This document shows, piece by piece, positions 60,202 to 64,000 of a stretch of DNA of 64,000 nt. The DNA is from Syngnathus acus (lineage: Eukaryota; Chordata; Actinopteri; Syngnathiformes; Syngnathidae). Where the stretch lies: NCBI RefSeq assembly GCF_901709675.1, contig NC_051107.1:1851501-1915500 (forward strand), read 5' to 3'. Positions within the stretch are counted from its first letter, which is position 1, and the number at the start of each line of letters is the position of its first letter. The position numbers and the translations under genes were made by a program. Below the pieces are notes generated by a model. It did no database searches, was not told the origin of the DNA, and worked only from the letters and a program-made list of their open reading frames with translations.

Positions 60202-60590
60202 GAGATGTGAAAATGAATTGATTAATCGTCAAGTAATCGATTTTCAAATTAATCGACAACATCATTTAGAATTCTCCAAATCCTGTCACGTCAGTCTCTC
60301 AACGGTGATTATTTAATCAGTTTTATAATTATTCCCAAAAACAACCAAATTATCTTTTGCGGTCAATCAAAAATAAAGCTTTTGCAAATGTCTGCTTTTA
60401 CGTCGGAAATCAATAATCGCACCACTAAGTAAATATGTTTGGAGAGAACATGAATCATTCTTGCGTGATATTGTTTAATGGTTATTTAGTTGTAATCAAC
60501 TTTCATGCAAACTAAAATTTTATCCGATTTATTTATAATTGATGGAATAATCGATAGAATGATCGATTCTAAAAATATTCGATAATTTGG
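60202..60590. mobile_element. ATCGAT-rich dispersed repeat, copy B
   Basis: It contains agatgtgaaaatgaattgat, taatcgacaac, gatggaataatcgatagaat and taaaaatattcgataatttg. The arrangement parallels 53808-54054. Boundaries are approximate. Confidence 0.45.
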
Positions 60591-63500
60591 CATATCAATC
60601 AACTTTAGTTTACTGACTTATTTTGGGGCATGTGAAGACATGTTTATTTCTGTCAGACATTTTTTTTTATATTTGTGGCCAAAGCCTTTGACTTTGCCGA
60701 CGGGATTTCCGAGGAGATAGCTCGCAGCTAGCTCTTGTGTACGACACACAAAACGTACGGCCTCGGGACGGAGAGAGAGAGCGAGGTGCATCAGAGTGGA
60801 GTGTTTATCAGCCATCCGCTGTCTATAGGACTTAAATTGGGCCTGAATCTTGTACAGAACGATTGCATTACGGGCTTCTCTGAAAGGGCTGAATTTGATT
60901 GAAATGGAAAGCAGTGCCTCCTTGTGCTGAAAATACATCACAGCTGATTAGATTATGAAGTGCCGCGGTGGAAGGGAGGGTGTCGCGTGATATGAGGGCC
61001 AAAATGCAAGCAAAACACTAGAAGTGCTCCGAAAGGGGAGGGGGCGAGGGAGACCGCAAATGAAAGAAATCCCTGGATTTCCTGATAGTCGTTCTGTCTG
61101 CCTCAGATATTGTGGCGTAAAATGGAGTCAGAGGTTCTGCGGCGATGCACCCGGGACTCAATTTGACTGACGGGGCCGAATGGATCCACGCCATTCCCAG
61201 CTGTGCGGCTCCCAGGCTTTCCCATAATCAATCAGCCATTAATGGAGTAAGTGGCTGTGGAAGGATATTAAATGTTAATTGCTGCAAGGTATTGATAACA
61301 CTCATTGATCTGGTGGATAATTGCAGTGGGTGAAAACAAAGATACATTATATGAGACCGAGCCTGTTCTGTCAGAAAGCCCTAAACGATGAATGGTTTTG
61401 CAAAAGAGATGTGCTTTTCTTCGGAACATCTCTCGGCGGCGTGTCCTCCAGGGAATATTGTCGAGCGATCCCCGACTCTTTCTTTTGCTGTCCGGTATTA
61501 TCTCGCTAGTTCATATTGACATGCTCTTTATTGACTTTTGCCATAATTTCATCCTGAGATGATGATTTTCAAATGCTGCATATGTTTTTTCAGTATGTTA
61601 GCTCCTTCAGCCTACATTTGAAAGCACTGCTGTGTCCTCAGTCTACTGAAAAGATTGCAATCTTCTTCCCCAATGTTGAATTTTCTCCTGTGATGGCCGA
61701 CAAGTCCTTGACAATATAATGCGGTACTCAATAGCGAGGGAAAACAGTCTATTCTTGCTTTGTTGGCACTCACAACCCAAGCATGGCCCCTTCTGAAAAG
61801 TTGTTTCCAAGCAAGAACATTATCAGACTTAAAATTGGATCTAGACCAAATTCCATGCCCGCAGGTGTTGCTCGTGGCAGTAGGGAAAAGAGAATGGATT
61901 ATTAATTACGCCAAGAAGATTTAACGTTCAGACTTACTGATAGCTCTCTCTGACTGTAATGGTCGTAGCAGCAACGCTACAAGAACACACGGTTGGTTAA
62001 AACATAAACATGTCCATTTCTCTGTTCTGAGATTGTTGTTGTTGTTTTTTTTGGAAGGAAAGGTTGACGTTTATAATTGACCGGTTGGGAATTGGAGCAG
62101 GCAGGAGTAGTCGTCAGTTGGTTATGGATTAATCCTTTTGTGGAGTGGAGAGAATGACAACCTGAAACCCATCTCCGAGAAGTCGAGACTACGTGATGTG
62201 TTCGTTTGCGGAGCTTGAGGTCGGTTCACGCCGGCGAGGGAGTTGCAGCTATTCCCGAGCCAACCGAGAGGGATTGGCAGGCCCTGGTGAGGCATGTTTG
62301 TCAGAAAGCCTGAATAATGCATGGGCTCAGAGCAGTCGGGCTCTCTCGTACCGCACAACTCCGAGAGTGAGATCAATAACACTTAGAAGCTACTTTATAA
62401 TGAAGGAGATGCTAAAATTCCATCATCAGGCAATTAGTTGAACTCCTCCACCTTCTGTTCCTCACCCATCTCCTTCCATCTGTCACCGCACGGCAGCGGG
62501 CAGATTAGGATCTGAGTGATTTGATTTCTGGAGGTATCTCCAAAGTTGGTAGAAAAGAATAGGGGAGGAGCTTGTTTTCTGCCATGGTTCTCTCATCTTT
62601 GACATTTGCTTTCCTGCTCTAATGCCGCGGGCTCTTGTCGTTCTACTTTCCTTTAAACTAGCTAGGCTACAACGTGACAGACGTAGTAATGTCGGTCCTC
62701 GAAACTGCACAGAAGCTACTAAGCCCTCTCTGAATCGCTAAGACCGTGGTCCGACCATTGACGAATCAGAATCACTCCTTCCCAGTGCATCTATAATGAC
62801 TCCCTATCTCTGCGGACATAAGTGCTCTCCACTCGTCTCGACTGGGAGGTTAAGGGTGAAGAAGCAATAATGTAGCGTAAATGTGCTTGCATGGCATTGG
62901 GAGTTCATTAGAGCTCCATTATAGTCCTTGAGTGACATCATTCACCGGGAGTGCCGACGTGCGGTTCCTTCGGCTAGTGGATTCCTGATGGAATATCTTT
63001 GGCGTGGGGTTTGCCGTGATGAAAGCATCTTAGCAGTCGAAGCACCCGCCACGTCCTATTTACGCTTCGATCACGACCCTCGGCCAATGCGCAGTAGTCT
63101 ACTCATTTCTTGTCCTAAATGAGCCTCGAAACCACATTTCTTATGTGCTTCCTGTCATACCTCCTTGACTTCATTCATATGCACAGTCACTATCAGTAAA
63201 ACCTTCTGTTCTCATCTGCCGGCAGCCAAATTATTTGGGTGAGAGCAAGATTACCAGAGTGGACCAAAATCTCATTATTCACACTCTTCAACTGTTTACT
63301 GGCAGGAGGCAGGTGAGAAGGTCGAGAAGAGGGAGTGATGGGTCTTATTTGCGATGCCTTCTCCTCGCACTTTGGGTCCTGGAGGTCAAGATGAGTTTAG
63401 GCCCCCTCGGTCAGTCTGGACTTAGAGAATAATGGCATAATTACCTTGGCTGGAAGAGTTCTGCCCCTTGAGGTAGGCTCTGCTGCATCATTAGAAATAC

Positions 63501-64000
63501 AGTAGTAGCACCAAGCTTGACTTTGTCTGTAATTAGCTCTCCGTGGGTTGTAATTGTCTCACGGTGAGGACATTTAACGGCGATGGTTTGGCCGTTGGAA
63601 CATTCAATAAGAATGGCAACTAATTGGTGGATGTGCGCATTTTAGTAAAGTTGGCATTTACTGTTTGGGCATTTTGAGCAGATCCCGATAGATACCCCAA
63701 GAGGCTTTTAAACACGTACGGGACATTTTGGACTAAGTTTCTGTCTTGCGTCGAGAGCTCCCTTGCAGCCTATTAACTCTCCATCACCCTCCACTTGCAT
63801 TGTCACGCTGTTAACCCAGCAAAGGACCGTGTGTCTATAATAGACTATCGACTGGTTGATGCTTTAAAGCTACGCCGGCTAGCTTTAGCTGCTCCGCCAC
63901 CCACGCGGCTCTATTTAATCTCCCATCGAAAGGGGGGACAGCGTCGTATATTGTTTTTGCAACGTGGCCTCCGGTACAGTGCGCCCACCGGAAGCGCCGG
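60591..64000. other. Intergenic, non-repetitive flank
   Basis: About 3.4 kb of high-complexity sequence with few simple repeats and scattered TAAT/ATTA motifs (for example ccattaatgg near 61237). No coding exon is recognised on either strand. It may hold regulatory sequence, but this cannot be shown from the bases alone. Confidence 0.45.

Noticed and set aside
60618-60941. Minus-strand open frame of 107 codons
   Set aside because: No family recognised; composition and length are within what chance allows in 19 kb of non-coding DNA.
62193-62441. Plus-strand open frame of 82 codons
   Set aside because: No motif, no splice context and no match to anything I recognise.

Overview
This 64 kb window reads as vertebrate, almost certainly teleost fish, nuclear DNA. 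Small exons are separated by GT-AG introns, dinucleotide microsatellites are abundant, and fish-type dispersed repeats are present: hAT-like MITEs, TTAA-flanked MITEs, a tRNA-headed SINE, and Tc1/mariner-type ends. Some of these repeat types are familiar from seahorse and pipefish genomes, but that placement is from memory and is low confidence.

The only gene I can support is one plus-strand plexin, whose closest match from memory is the PLXNA4 (plexin A4) family. Twenty-nine coding exons between 6960 and 43050 join without a frame break into 4320 nt, giving 1439 residues plus a TGA stop. The conserved residues fall where the known plexin-A numbering puts them if about 455 N-terminal residues (signal peptide and most of the Sema domain) lie upstream of the window. 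The encoded order is: end of Sema, PSI1, PSI2, PSI3, four IPT/TIG domains, one transmembrane helix, a juxtamembrane coiled coil, and the split cytoplasmic GAP domain with a Rho-binding domain inside it. The catalytic arginine pair (codons split across exons w19/w20) and the second arginine (exon w27) are intact. Exon labels w1-w29 are local to this window.

Layout: 1-6959 is the tail of a long intron. 6960-20897 holds w1-w6 with long, repeat-bearing introns. 24743-31474 is a compact block, w7-w19. 32949-43050 holds w20-w29. 43051 to about 45160 is the probable 3' UTR, with AATAAA signals at 44796 and 45134. From about 45160 to 64000 I see no confident gene. That flank does hold two promoter-like stretches: a CRE cluster followed by a splice donor (45433-45642), and a ZNF143-like motif upstream of a THAP-like start (50601-50799). 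It also holds a 13-bp perfect inverted repeat, a degenerate tandem repeat and old dispersed repeats.

No bacterial, viral or defence system is present. The most useful leads are these: a 66-nt intron (30217-30282) that stays open and in frame if retained; a hAT-like element split by a solo LTR, with both sets of target-site duplications readable; a hAT-like insertion ending 73 bp before the last coding exon; and the two promoter-like stretches downstream.
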